The notes beneath the pieces are model-generated. The model made no database searches. It was not told the origin of the DNA and saw only the letters and a program-made list of their open reading frames with translations. The translations under genes were made by a program, and so were the position numbers. Of a stretch of 64,000 nt of DNA, positions 25,221 through 35,200 are shown piece by piece (the stretch's first letter is position 1; the number at the start of each line of letters is the position of its first letter). This DNA comes from Dryobates pubescens. Its lineage: Eukaryota > Chordata > Aves > Piciformes > Picidae. Location: contig NC_071642.1 in NCBI RefSeq assembly GCF_014839835.1, positions 9,732,955-9,796,954 on the forward strand. The letters run 5' to 3'.

Positions 25221-25230
25221 AATAAATAAA
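25221..25230 (+). terminator. MAK16: MAK16 polyadenylation signals
   Basis: Two overlapping AATAAA hexamers (25221-25226 and 25225-25230) about 390 nt after the stop, giving a short 3' UTR that ends close to the TTI2 stop codon on the other strand. Confidence 0.75.
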
Positions 25231-25235
25231 CCCTT

Positions 25236-25241
25236 TTTACT
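25236..25241 (-). terminator. TTI2: Possible TTI2 polyadenylation signal (AGTAAA)
   Basis: No AATAAA or ATTAAA was found on the minus strand just past the TTI2 stop; the variant hexamer AGTAAA lies about 35 nt beyond it. If used, the TTI2 and MAK16 3' ends would overlap. Low certainty. Confidence 0.3.
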
Positions 25242-25276
25242 GTACAGAAAGCAGGTGAGCAGTGATCAGCCACCCC

Positions 25277-28200
25277 TCAGGTGTCCTCTTGCACTCTTCT
25301 GATGCACTCCCGGACTCGGTTCTCCTCACAGCTGCTGTACACACCCTCCAGCAGGACCTGAAAGGAGAGAGGCATCCACTTCCAGGCTTGGCTCACTCAG
25401 GTTTCTGGGGTTCCCAACCCTCCTCCAGCTATCTGGTGGAAGAGAATTGCACAAAGCATCTCTCCACACCTGTCAGTGTGGGGATCCAGTCACTTAGCAA
25501 TCAGACTGAGCCAGCACGTGGCCAAGAAGGCCACCAGCATCCTGGCCTGGCTCAGCAATGGTGTGGCCAGCAGGAGTAGGGGAGGGACTGTCCCCTTGGA
25601 CTGGGCACTGGGTGAGCCCTGGGTTCAATTTTGAGATCCCTACTACAAGGACATGGAGGGGCTAGAGCTTACCCAGAGAAGGGCAATGAAGTTGGTGAAG
25701 GATCTGGGGAACTTTTGAGGAGCAGCTGAGAGACCAGAGATTGTTCAGCCTGAAGAAAAGGAGGCCAAGGAGAGACCTTCTGGCTCCCTACAACTCCCTG
25801 AAAGGGAGTGAGGTGGGGCTTGGTCCTCCTCTCACAAGGAACAAGCGATAGGACAAGAGGAAGTGGCCTCAGGTTGCACCAGAGGAGGTTTGGGTTGGAC
25901 ACTGGAATAAACTTATCCACTGGAAGGGTTCTCAAAGCCTGGCACAGGCTGCCCAGGAAGGTGGTTGAATCCCCATCCCTGGAGGTGTTTTAAAGAGGCA
26001 GAGATGTGGTGCTGAGGGTCATGGTTTGGCCCCAGCCTTGGCAGAGTGAGAGAATGGTTGGACTGGATGAGCTTAAAGGCCTTTTCCAACCAAAGCCATC
26101 CTGTGCTTCTACTCAATTCACACACGTGGAGGTGGCTGGAAATTGAGGCTTTGAGAATCCTGAGGAAGCCAGGTGGGCTCTTGCATGCATTCTGTTGCCA
26201 TTCTAAGAGGCAAGGGATTAGAGCTGAAGCAGTTCTGGGCTCACCTTCACTTGCCCCTCAGAGCAGCGATCCAGCAGGATGAGGCATTCAGTGGCTCCCT
26301 GCAGCAAGGCAGCTTTGACTGGCTCTGGTGTTGAGCCCTGGTCAGTGTGCACATCCCACATCATCTTCAGCAGGGCTTTGAGGAGCACAGGGAGCCTGCA
26401 GGGCATCCTGCAAAGGAAACCAGCAGCTGCACCCCAGTCTAAACCCTCCTGGCAAGCCAGGGGAATGCTTGGCAGTTCCTACCTGCTTCAGGCAGGAGCT
26501 GCCCATTGCCAGTTAGGTGTAAAGAGAGACTGCAGCTAGCCCAAGGGGAGCAACTCCCTCAGCCTGGAGGCTGAAGAAGCTGCCTCGCTCCATGTGTCCA
26601 CCAGAGGGAGGAGGACACAAGCCCTGAACACAGAGCTGAGCTCGGGGCCGTGTGTTGGGAGTGCTGAACGGGCAGCACAGGCCTGGCTCCACAGTTGTGC
26701 CCTGCAGGGAACACAGGAGCCACACCCAAATCAGGACCCACCTTCACTTTGGGGTCAGATGTTTCAGCCAAACAGAACTGCCAGCAACTCCTCCCTGGGA
26801 CAGATTCTCCCTTGAGGTCTCAGAGCCTTCTCCTCAAGCAACAGTAACTCTGGCTCTGAGAGAGCACCCAGGATATGCTTTCTACAGCTGTGTACCTGGG
26901 CCAAGCATACTCTATGGTGCACTGCAGTGTCTCCAGTACTCCCAGTCGGGCTTCTTCCTCAGGGCCGTCCCAGACTTCCAGATACCCCAGGATAACTCTC
27001 TCCAGCCTCTTCAGGTGCCTCACTATCAAGATGCCAAGTCTGCCAGCACAAAAAACAACCCAGGCACGCTGAGGAGGGAGCCACAGAGCAAGGGCAAAGC
27101 AAGTGCTGCAGGGCCGTGGGTGCTGCTCTCACCTCTGCACGAAGGCAGGCAGGGTCCTGGCGTACACTCGCCGCAGCGCCAGGCGATGCTCGGCCTCCAT
27201 GTGGGTCAGCACCAGCTGCAGCACCTCCTGCCACTGGGAGGTTGGTCTGGGCTGCTTCTGCTGCCTCTGGGCTCGCTCCAGGATGGGCAGCAAGTCCAGC
27301 AGGCACAGCAGTACTGCCTGGTTCAGTGAGAGACAGGGCTCTGAGTGCTGCTGCTGCTGTTGTCTCCACACCACCAGTAGCATCCAGCCCTGCTGACCAC
27401 CCACAGACCAAATTATTTCTGCTGCTTGTTCCCAAGCCCTCTTCAGCAAGGCTGCCACTTGGATGGGGCCAGGAGGCAAGAGATTTTGCCCTCTGTTTTG
27501 GTGTTTTCCTCAGATCTGCTGAGTGACTTTGTCTCTTAGGCATCAGCTGCTAAGAGCCTGTCTGTGGGGGAGAGGTTCTGCCTCCTGCCTGGAGCTGGCC
27601 ATGCCTCATGGGGCTGACACACCACGGAAACGCAGCTCTGCTGTCCTACCTGGATGAGAGGAGCCTCTCTTGAGTAGAGATGGTTGTAGAGAGCATGGTA
27701 CACAACCTGAGCTCTGTTGAACTGGCACAGATCAGCAGCTGGCTGCAAGAGCAGAGAACAGAGCGTTAACTGCTGTGCATCCCACTCAGCAGATGCTTCA
27801 TCTACTGGAAGAGAAAAGGGCTTCACAAACCCTTGGACACACTGTGCAGGAGGAACGCTGCTGCCAAGAGAACAGGCAGCAGGTGGCACAATGAGTGCAG
27901 GTTGAAGCCTGCCGTGCACAGCAGCAGCCACCTGCCTTTGCCTGCTTTGCAGCTCCGCCGGCATCGCTGCAACAGCCCGCTCTGCAGGCTGGCACAGGAG
28001 CTCAAAAGGTGGCAAGGTGACTCTGTGCAGTGTCAGGAGGTGTGACCTCAACCTTACCACGTTGAGGATGATGTGATGCAGGCAGTGCACCCCCAGGATT
28101 TTGTTCTCCTCCCGGTAGTCGTCGGAGAGGAGCAGCGAGGGCGGCAGGACACGCTCCAGGTGAGCGCTGAGCCAGGGCCGGCTGACGTGGGGCAGGCTCC

Positions 28201-29561
28201 AGGAGAACACAAACTTTGTGGCAGGGTTTCGCTTCCAAGTGTCCCTAGAAAGGCAAACACAGGCTCAGTGAACACTGGAATTAAGCAATCACAGACTGCT
28301 GGGGTTTGGAAGAGACCTCTGGGAATCATCCAGTCCAAGCCTCCCTGCTCCAGCAGGGCACCCACAGCAGCTTGCCCAGGAGCACAATACCCAGGGGGAG
28401 TTGGAAGCTCTGCACGCAAGGAGACTCCACAACCTCTCTGGGCAGCCTGCTCCAGGCCTCCAGCACCCTCACAGCAAACAAGTTTCTCCTCCTATTCAGA
28501 CAGAACCTCCTGGGTGCCACTTTGTGCCCCGTGCCCCTTGGCCTGTCCCTGAGCACCACTGAGTGGAGTCTGGTTCCAGTCTCTTGCCCCCCACAGCTCT
28601 TTTAGCTCTTGCTGAGCATTGCTCAGATCCCCTTTAGGGCTGCTCTTCTCCAGGCTCAACAGCCTCAGAGCTCTCATCCTTTGCTCCTCACAGAGATGCT
28701 CCAGGCCCCTCAGCATCTTTGTGGCCCTAACTAACTACACAGCTGAGCCTCCCAGCTGACAACAAACTCTGATTCCCCCCCACCTCTCTTCTATTTCTGG
28801 GGTATTTGTAAAGCTCTTGGCCTCGTATTTATCACTGAGGTTCTTGTAATAGCAGTGTTCACTCCATTGCTTGAAACTTTCCACTATTTCCCTCCCTTCC
28901 TTACTCACTTGGTCAACTCCTGTTTCAGGAGCCCCATCACTGCTGCAAATCTTCCTTCCTCATCTTCATTCTTTCCTCGGAGGAATTCAGCCACAGACCC
29001 GCAGCCCGCAGCCTGCAGCAGCAGCTCCAGCAGCTCCTGTGCCACCGCTTGAGACCTTGTGTTAGTCCACGGCCTCTCCACCAGGTGTGTAGCAGTGAAG
29101 ATGTAGATGGGTCCCAACACACAGCGTAGGATTGGACCCACCACGGCGATGCCCAGAGACTCCTGGCTCTTGGCAGCTTCCAGCTTTGCAAGGAGGCAGA
29201 GAAACACTGAGCCGACGTCTGCTGCTCTCTCAGCGGTGGCAGCGTAGGCGCTGTCCTTGCTGGGGAGATCCGCAGCATCCTGCTCCTGCTTTGGCGGCGC
29301 TGCGTAGCCGTTCAGCGCGGTCACCAACCCGCCCAGCGCCGCAGGGCTCACGCCTCCCAGCAGCCACCGGCAGTCCGCGGCCTCGATGAGCGCACCCAGG
29401 TCTCTGACCACGGCGGCCTTGGGGGCACCGCCGGGCCCCTCAGAGAAGAGCATCCCGAGCTGGAGGAGGACTTGTTCGGCCGGTGGGACGGCGGGGGGCG
29501 GCTGCTCCTCGTCCCGTGGCTCCTCCAGCCTCAGGGCTCGCACCAGGCCGCTGAGCTCCAT
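25277..29561 (-). CDS. TTI2: TELO2-interacting protein 2, 7 exons
   Basis: Subunit of the TELO2-TTI1-TTI2 (TTT) co-chaperone that stabilises PIKK kinases (ATM, ATR, mTOR, DNA-PKcs). Exons in transcript order: 29561-28909, 28244-28058, 27742-27650, 27317-27133, 27039-26896, 26407-26245, 25357-25277. All are GT-AG with consistent phases, giving 1506 nt and 501 aa (human 508). The alpha-helical, HEAT-like protein matches human TTI2 along its length: GPIYIFTATHLVERPWT, DDYREENKILGVHCLHHI, ADLCQFNRAQVVYHALYNHL, LTHMEAEHRLALRRVYARTL, VRHLKRLERVILGYLEV, LLQGATECLILLDRCSEG. The start at 29561 (MELSGLV) matches the human MEL start; an in-frame ATG at 29585 would add eight residues. The last exon codes for only 26 residues. 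It lies tail-to-tail with MAK16 and head-to-head with SNORD13. Confidence 0.96.
25515..26112 (+). mobile_element. CR1 LINE fragment in TTI2 intron 6
   Basis: Sense CR1 of about 600 bp ('gtggccaagaaggccaccag' to 'ttccaaccaaagccatcctg'), antisense to TTI2. It fills most of intron 6 (25358-26244). Confidence 0.9.
28287..28730 (-). mobile_element. CR1 LINE fragment in TTI2 intron 1
   Basis: Antisense CR1 from 'caatcacagactgctggggt' to 'ccaggcccctcagcatcttt', ending about 40 bp from the exon 2 acceptor. Confidence 0.88.
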
Positions 29562-29714
29562 AGCCCGACCGCCGCCACCTCCCACCCCAGGGCGCGACTT
29601 CCCACACTCAAACCCTCCCTATCAATACACCCCCACAGCCCACTTCAGGTCCACGTCCCGGTACCGACCGCAGGCCACTGACAGACCCCCGGAATCCCTC
29701 AGAACCCTTCACTG

Positions 29715-29785
29715 CAGAGCGCTTCCGCCTCCCGCAACGGCTGCCGCAAAGTGCGTCGCTGTCGCAAAACGCCGCCATTGCCGTA
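29715..29785 (-). promoter_or_regulatory. TTI2: TTI2 promoter region
   Basis: CpG-rich block upstream of the TTI2 start, with an ETS-like CGGAAG (minus strand, about 29721-29727) and a YY1-like CAATGGCGGC (minus strand, about 29770-29780). Start site not determined. Confidence 0.5.
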
Positions 29786-29826
29786 AGCGCGCTTGCGGGT
29801 GGGTGTGCTCTTCCAGTCGCACATAA

Positions 29827-29834
29827 ATTAGCAT
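29827..29834 (+). promoter_or_regulatory. SNORD13: Octamer-like DSE of SNORD13
   Basis: ATTAGCAT differs by one base from the octamer ATTTGCAT and lies about 200 bp upstream of the SNORD13 5' end, the usual distance for the distal sequence element of snRNA-type promoters. Confidence 0.45.
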
Positions 29835-29968
29835 GTATAATTAGCCGCCGGGAGGGAAGGGAATCGCGGCCTTGCAGTCGAAGGAAGAAAGGAAAGAGGC
29901 TGAACGAACGGGACAAAGTGGTGGAGAGGCCAGTGCACCGGAGTCTGGCCTGCCAGTGAGGACGTGCG

Positions 29969-29988
29969 TCACCGTGACTTTGATGTGA
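29969..29988 (+). promoter_or_regulatory. SNORD13: Proximal sequence element (PSE) of SNORD13
   Basis: TCACCGTGACTTTGATGTGA resembles the vertebrate snRNA PSE (TCACC.TAA..TGAAAG type) and ends about 43 bp before the SNORD13 5' end, as expected for an independently transcribed, SNAPc-dependent gene. Confidence 0.6.
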
Positions 29989-30030
29989 GGGGCGCGGTGT
30001 TGGGCTCGGGAGCGGGTGGAGACGGGGATT

Positions 30031-30126
30031 GATCCTTCCGGTTCATATCAATGATGAATGGGAGCGGCACGCGGCTGCGTGACGTGTGCACCCTCCGTTA
30101 CGACGTTGCACATTCCCATCTGAGCG
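30031..30126 (+). ncRNA. SNORD13: SNORD13 (U13 box C/D snoRNA)
   Basis: Aligns along its length with vertebrate U13: 5' GATCCTTCCGGTTCAT, C box ATGATGA (30051-30057), TGGG, a middle hairpin region (cacgcggctgcgtgacgtg), tgcACCCT, GTTACGACG, GCACATT.CCC and D box CTGA (30120-30123). It carries two 18S rRNA antisense elements. GATCCTTCCG (30031-30040) pairs perfectly with CGGAAGGATC at the 18S 3' end. GTTACGAC (30097-30104) pairs with GTCGTAAC upstream of helix 45. In known biology U13 pairs on both sides of helix 45 and assists NAT10-dependent ac4C formation there. The position, just upstream of and divergent from TTI2, also matches the human locus. The ends are approximate: about 96 nt versus 104 nt in human. 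Confidence 0.88.
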
Positions 30127-30189
30127 CCGGGGGGGTCTCCGACGTCATCGCTGGCGTCAGCTTCTCTTTCAGTGTGGGGAAAAAAACAG

Positions 30190-30232
30190 CTGCAGGGGGG
30201 GGTGGTGGTGGTGGTGGTGGTGGTGGTGGGTG
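30190..30232. repeat. G-rich run and (GGT)n microsatellite
   Basis: About ten GGT triplets following a G7 run, just downstream of SNORD13. Confidence 0.9.
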
Positions 30233-30296
30233 CGCGGCGGGTGCGGGGCAGCTGCGCCGCTGCTGGGCTGCAGCCCTTCCGCGCTACGCATCACTG

Positions 30297-31622
30297 CGAG
30301 GCTCCGCTTTGAGGCTAACTCAGGCACTTTCGGTACCTTCTCCCTGACCCAGCACTGAAAGGCTCCAATCTGAGGCTAATTCAGGCACTTTTGGTACCTT
30401 CTCCCTCACCCAGCACTGAAAGGCTCCAATCTGAGGCTAATTCAGGCACTTTCGGTACCTTCTCCCTGACCCAGCACTGAAAGGCTCCAATCTGAGGCTA
30501 ATTCAGGCACTTTCGGTACCTTCTCCCTGACCCAGCACTGAAAGGCTCCAATCTGAGGCTAATTCAGGCACTTTTGGTACCTTCTCCCTGACCCAGCACT
30601 GAAAGGCTCCAATCTGAGGCTAATTCAGGCACTTTCGGTACCTTCTCCCTCACCCAGCACTGAAAGGCTCCAATCTGAGGCTAATTCAGGCACTTTTGGT
30701 ACCTTCTCCCTCACCCAGCACTGAAAGGCTCCAATCTGAGGCTAATTCAGGCACTTTTGGTACCTTCTCCCTCACCCAGCACTGAAAGGCTCCGCTTTGA
30801 GGCTAATTCAGGCACTTTTGGTACCTTCTCCCTGACCCAGCACTGAAAGGCTCCAATCTGAGGCTAATTCAGGCACTTTTGGTACCTTCTCCCTCACCCA
30901 GCACTGAAAGGCTCCAATCTGAGGCTAATTCAGGCACTTTTGGTACCTTCTCCCTCACCCAGCACTGAAAGGCTCCAATCTGAGGCTAATTCAGGCACTT
31001 TTGGTACCTTCTCCCTGACCCAGCACTGAAAGGCTCCAATCTGAGGCTAATTCAGGCACTTTTGGTACCTTCTCCCTCACCCAGCACTGAAAGGCTCCAA
31101 TCTGAGGCTAATTCAGGCACTTTTGGTACCTTCTCCCTCACCCAGCACTGAAAGGCTCCAATGTGAGGCTAATTCAGGCACTTTCGGTACCTTCTCCCTG
31201 ACCCAGCACTGAAAGGCTCCAATCGGAGGCTAATTCAGGCACTTTCGGTACCTTCTCCCTGACCCAGCACTGAAAGGCTCCAATCTGAGGCTAATTCAGG
31301 CACTTTTGGTACCTTCTCCCTGACCCAGCACTGAAAGGCTCCGCTTTGAGGCTAATTCAGGCACTTTTGGTACCTTCTCCCTGACCCAGCACTGAAAGGC
31401 TCCAATCTGAGGCTAATTCAGGCACTTTCGGTACCTTCTCCCTGACCCAGCACTGAAAGGCTCCAATCTGAGGCTAATTCAGGCACTTTCGGTACCTTCT
31501 CCCTGACCCAGCACTGAAAGGCTCCAATCTGAGGCTAATTCAGGCACTTTTGGTACCTTCTCCCTGACCCAGCACTGAAAGGCTCCACTTTGAGGCTAAT
31601 TCAGGCACTTTCAGTACCTTCT
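30297..31622. repeat. 61-bp minisatellite, about 22 copies
   Basis: The anchor 'ggctcc' recurs exactly every 61 bp from 30300 to 31581 (21 intervals). The unit reads ggctccaatctgaggctaat-tcaggcacttttggtacctt-ctccctcacccagcactgaaa. Copies differ at a few positions (aatct/gcttt, cggtacc/tggtacc, ctgaccc/ctcaccc), and the first and last copies are the most diverged. It carries no stable ORF and lies between SNORD13 and the RNF122 3' end. Confidence 0.97.
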
Positions 31623-31787
31623 ACCGCTGCTGCCCCAGCAGGGCCGCAGTCAATGGTGCCCTAGGGCTGTGTGGGTGTCTCAGGGTCCCCACAGCTAGCT
31701 GCAGCCCGGGAGGTTTCTTCAGCTCCCACCCCAAGTCCCCTCAAGCCCCCAGGAGTGCTCAAGCTCAGGACAGCTCAGAATTGTCCA
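31623..31787. other. Short spacer before the RNF122 3' end
   Basis: GC-rich unique sequence; nothing recognised. Confidence 0.3.
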
Positions 31788-31793
31788 TTTAAT
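31788..31793 (-). terminator. RNF122: Candidate RNF122 polyadenylation signal (ATTAAA)
   Basis: Minus-strand ATTAAA about 440 nt downstream of the RNF122 stop, the first good hexamer seen. The 3' UTR (about 31770-32231) is GC-rich with poly-C and poly-A runs. Confidence 0.5.
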
Positions 31794-32231
31794 CATTGGT
31801 TTTTCCACACAAAACTGTGCAGTGCTGCCCCCACCCCCCCCATCGGGGGGCAGCCTGAGGGCACGCAGGGGATCAGGTACAAAAGTCTTCTGTGCAGCAA
31901 AAGGTGTCCTCAGCACCGTAGGGGCTCAGCTCCACACAATCCCTGCCCCTCCCCTCCCCCTCCCCAGGAGCACCAACCGGGGTGATGTCAAAAACCAAAC
32001 CACCACCCCCCAAAAAAAACCCCCACCACCTCAAAAAATAATAAAGCAACCACCTGAGAGTTACAAAAGTCCCAACTCAGAGATCCCAAATCCTTCCAGA
32101 CGGAGCGGTGGACCCAGCCGGGGGGGGGGGGGGCTGGCCGGGCAGCGGGGGAGGAGGTGGTGGTGGGCAGCCACGGTCCCGCCATGGCCCCCCCGCTCGG
32201 TAGGGTCTGCCTGGCGAGGGAGCTGTGCCGG

Positions 32232-35200
32232 TCACACCAGCTCGTCCAGGAGGGTGCCGATGCCGGCGCGGGGCTGTGCCAGCCCTGCCATGGGCTTGTT
32301 GCACATGGGGCAAACGCAGCGCACCTCCAGCCACTTCAGCAGGCACCTGCGGGGCAGAACCGGGGGAGATGGAACGATCCAGAGGGGGAAAAACAACCAA
32401 ATCCCTGCCCTGGAGCTGTAGCACTTTGGGGCTTTACCTTTTTTTTGCAGATCCTGAGCAGAAAAGTAGCAAAATGGCAACAAATCACTGCTGGGTGTGA
32501 AAAGGGAAACAAAGAGGAGACTAAACAGTCCCTGCTGGAGAGAGAGCTACCAGAAGGTTGGTGGTGCCAAAACAATTCTCTCCTCTCTTCTTGCTTCTTC
32601 ACTCTGCAGAGATTCTAACTGGCTTCTGCTTGACCTTGGCTGCGTTGTTTCGGTGTTAACTTTCTGTCTCTTCTCCTCTCTGTACAGGGTGGGTAGGGGA
32701 AGGCAGAGGGAGAAGCTAGTAGCTGCTAGAAGCTCTTTGGGCTGGGGCAATCCCAAGCACCAATATAGGCTGGGCAGGGACTGCCTTGAGAGCAGCCCTG
32801 GAGAAATGGCCTTGGGGGTGCTGGGGGAGGAGAAGCTCAACAGGAGCCAGCAGGGAGCACTTGCAGCCCAGAGAGCCAAGCAGAGCCTGGGCTGCAGCAA
32901 GAGAAGCATAGCCAGGAGGGCCAGGGAGGGGATTCTGCCCCTCTGCTCCACTCTGCTGAGACCACAGCTGGAGCTCTGGGGCCAGCTCTGGAGCCTCTGT
33001 GCCAGGAAGGATCTGGAGGGGCTGGAAGGTGTCCAGAGAAGGGCCAGGAGGAGGAGCAGAGGGCTGGAGCTGCTCTGCTGTGAGGACAGACTGAGGGAGC
33101 TGGGGTTGTGCAGGCTGGAGAGGAGAAGGCTCCCAGGAGACCTCATTGTGGCCTTCAGTGTCTGCAGGGGGCTACAAGAAAGCTGGAGAGGGACTTTTGA
33201 GGATGTCAGGGAGGGATAGGACTGGGGGGGATGGAGCAAAGCTAGAAGTGAGGAGATTCAGATTGGATGTTAGGAAGAAGTTCATCCCCAGGAGGGTGGT
33301 GAGAGCCTGGCACAGGCTGCCCAGGGAGGTGGTGGAAGCCTCATCCCTGGAGGTGTTTGCAGCCAGGCTGGAGGTGGCTGTGAGCAACCTGCTGCAGTGT
33401 GAGGTGTCCCTGCCCATGGCAGGGGGTTGGAACTGGCTGAGCCTTGAGGTCCCTTCCAAGCCTGACAGTTCTGTGGTTCTATGATCCCCCTGGTCTTTGC
33501 CCAGGGCAGGGCTCTTGTGCTGTTTATTAATACCTGTAAATATTATCAATCCTGTCTACTTTGTACACATTCATTGCATCCCAGGGTAGCTTTCATTTGC
33601 TTCCAGCTGGGCTGGGCTGGCAGAGGGAATGCTGGGTGGGGGAGGAATTTCAACCCACCACAGCTAGCCCAGGCTGGGGCTGTACTCACTTTCTGTGGAA
33701 GCCATGCTGGCATGGCAGCACCCCCAGCTCCTCCTTCAGCCTGAAGTCTTCCAGGCAGACAGCGCAGGTCTGCTGTGGGGAGGGAGAAGGGAGGTGAGGT
33801 TTGGATCATGGGCACTACCCAACGCCCAGGTGTGGCCCTGATCCCACCAGACATGGAGGAGGTTGAAAGGAGGTTGCAGACAGAGGGGGTTGGGTTCTTC
33901 TCCCAGGCAGCCAGTGACAAAAGGAGAGGACACAGCCTCAAGCTGTGCCAGAGGAAGTTTAGGCTGGAGGTGAGGAGAAAGTTCTTCCCAGAAAGAGGAA
34001 CTGGCCACTGGAATGTGCTGCCCAGGGAGGTGGTGGAGTCCCCATCCCTGGAGGTGTTCAAAAAAGGCCTGGATGTGGCACTTGGAGCCATGGTTTAGTT
34101 GTCAGGAGGTGTTAGGGGATAGGTAATAGGTTGGAGTTGATGATCTCTGAGGTCTTTTCCAACCTGGTTGATTCTGTGAAATCCTACTGCTGTGCTGCCC
34201 CTTCCTGGGTATTGCCAGCTGGCAGCTCAGCCCAGTTCCCAAGCTGCCCCCAGGGAGGGGTTCCCTCCCCCAGCACCATCATTCCCCTGCCATTCACTGC
34301 TGGCATGTCCCCATCCCAGCCTCGCTCTGCCTTCAAGCTGCCTTCAACCTCACAGAGCAGAGGAGCTGTGCCCCAGGGCACTGTCGCAGTTAGCCCCAAC
34401 TCCAGCCCAGCCCAGCGGTGGTACCACTCACCCCATGCACATTCAGCCTCCGGGCATCACCCTTCAAAACCACCTGAGGGAGAAAAGGAGGCAGAGGATT
34501 ACCATGTCCAGCTCTGGGGCCCTCAGCTCAAAAAGGACATGGATCAGAGGAGGCCAGGAAGATGATCAGAGTGCTGGAGAACCTCCCCTGTGGGCACAGG
34601 CTGAGAGAGTTGGGGCTGCTCAGTCTGGAGAGAAGGTTCCAGGGAGACCTTAGAGCAGCCTGAAGGAGTACAGGAGAGCTGGGGAGGGACTTTTGACAAG
34701 GGCTGGGAGTGATAGGACAGGGGACAATGGTTTGAAACTGCAGGAGGGGAGATTTAGATTGAACATTAGGAAGTTGTTCTTCACCATGAGGCTGCTGAGA
34801 CACTGGACCAGGCTGCCCAGGGAGGCTGTGGAGACCCCACCCCTGGAGACATTCAAGGTCAGGCTTGAAGGGCCTCTGAGCATCCTGATCTAGTTGGGGA
34901 TGTCCCTGCTGACTTGGGACTAGATGACCTCCAGAGGTCCCTTCCAACCCAAGGCATTCAAGGATTCACATCAGGAGGGAGTTTGCCAGGAGCCCCAGAG
35001 GAGCTTGAATGGAGCCAGGCAGGGTCCAGCTGCACCTGGGTGCAGCCAGCACCGCTTCCCATCCAGCTGCTTCTGAATGTGCCCAGCTGGGACAAGCAGC
35101 ATCAGTCCCCACCGTGCCCACCTGCACCCACCCCCTGCTCTTCCCCAGAGCCCCCTGGGGCCGTGCAGGAAGCCACCATGGACTTTACCTCCTTGTAGCC

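Noticed and set aside
30080-30150. Apparent cluster of CRE/ATF half-sites (TGACGTG, TACGACG, GACGTCA)
   Set aside because: The first two lie inside the SNORD13 RNA and are explained by its conserved sequence; only GACGTCA at 30141-30147 remains as an isolated site.
30297-31622. CRISPR-like regular array
   Set aside because: Units are contiguous 61-bp tandem copies without unique spacers, in a vertebrate genome; it is a minisatellite.
32547-33239. 230-codon open frame opposite RNF122 intron 5
   Set aside because: It is a translation of a CR1 3' UTR and flank; no CR1 protein motif and no host homology.
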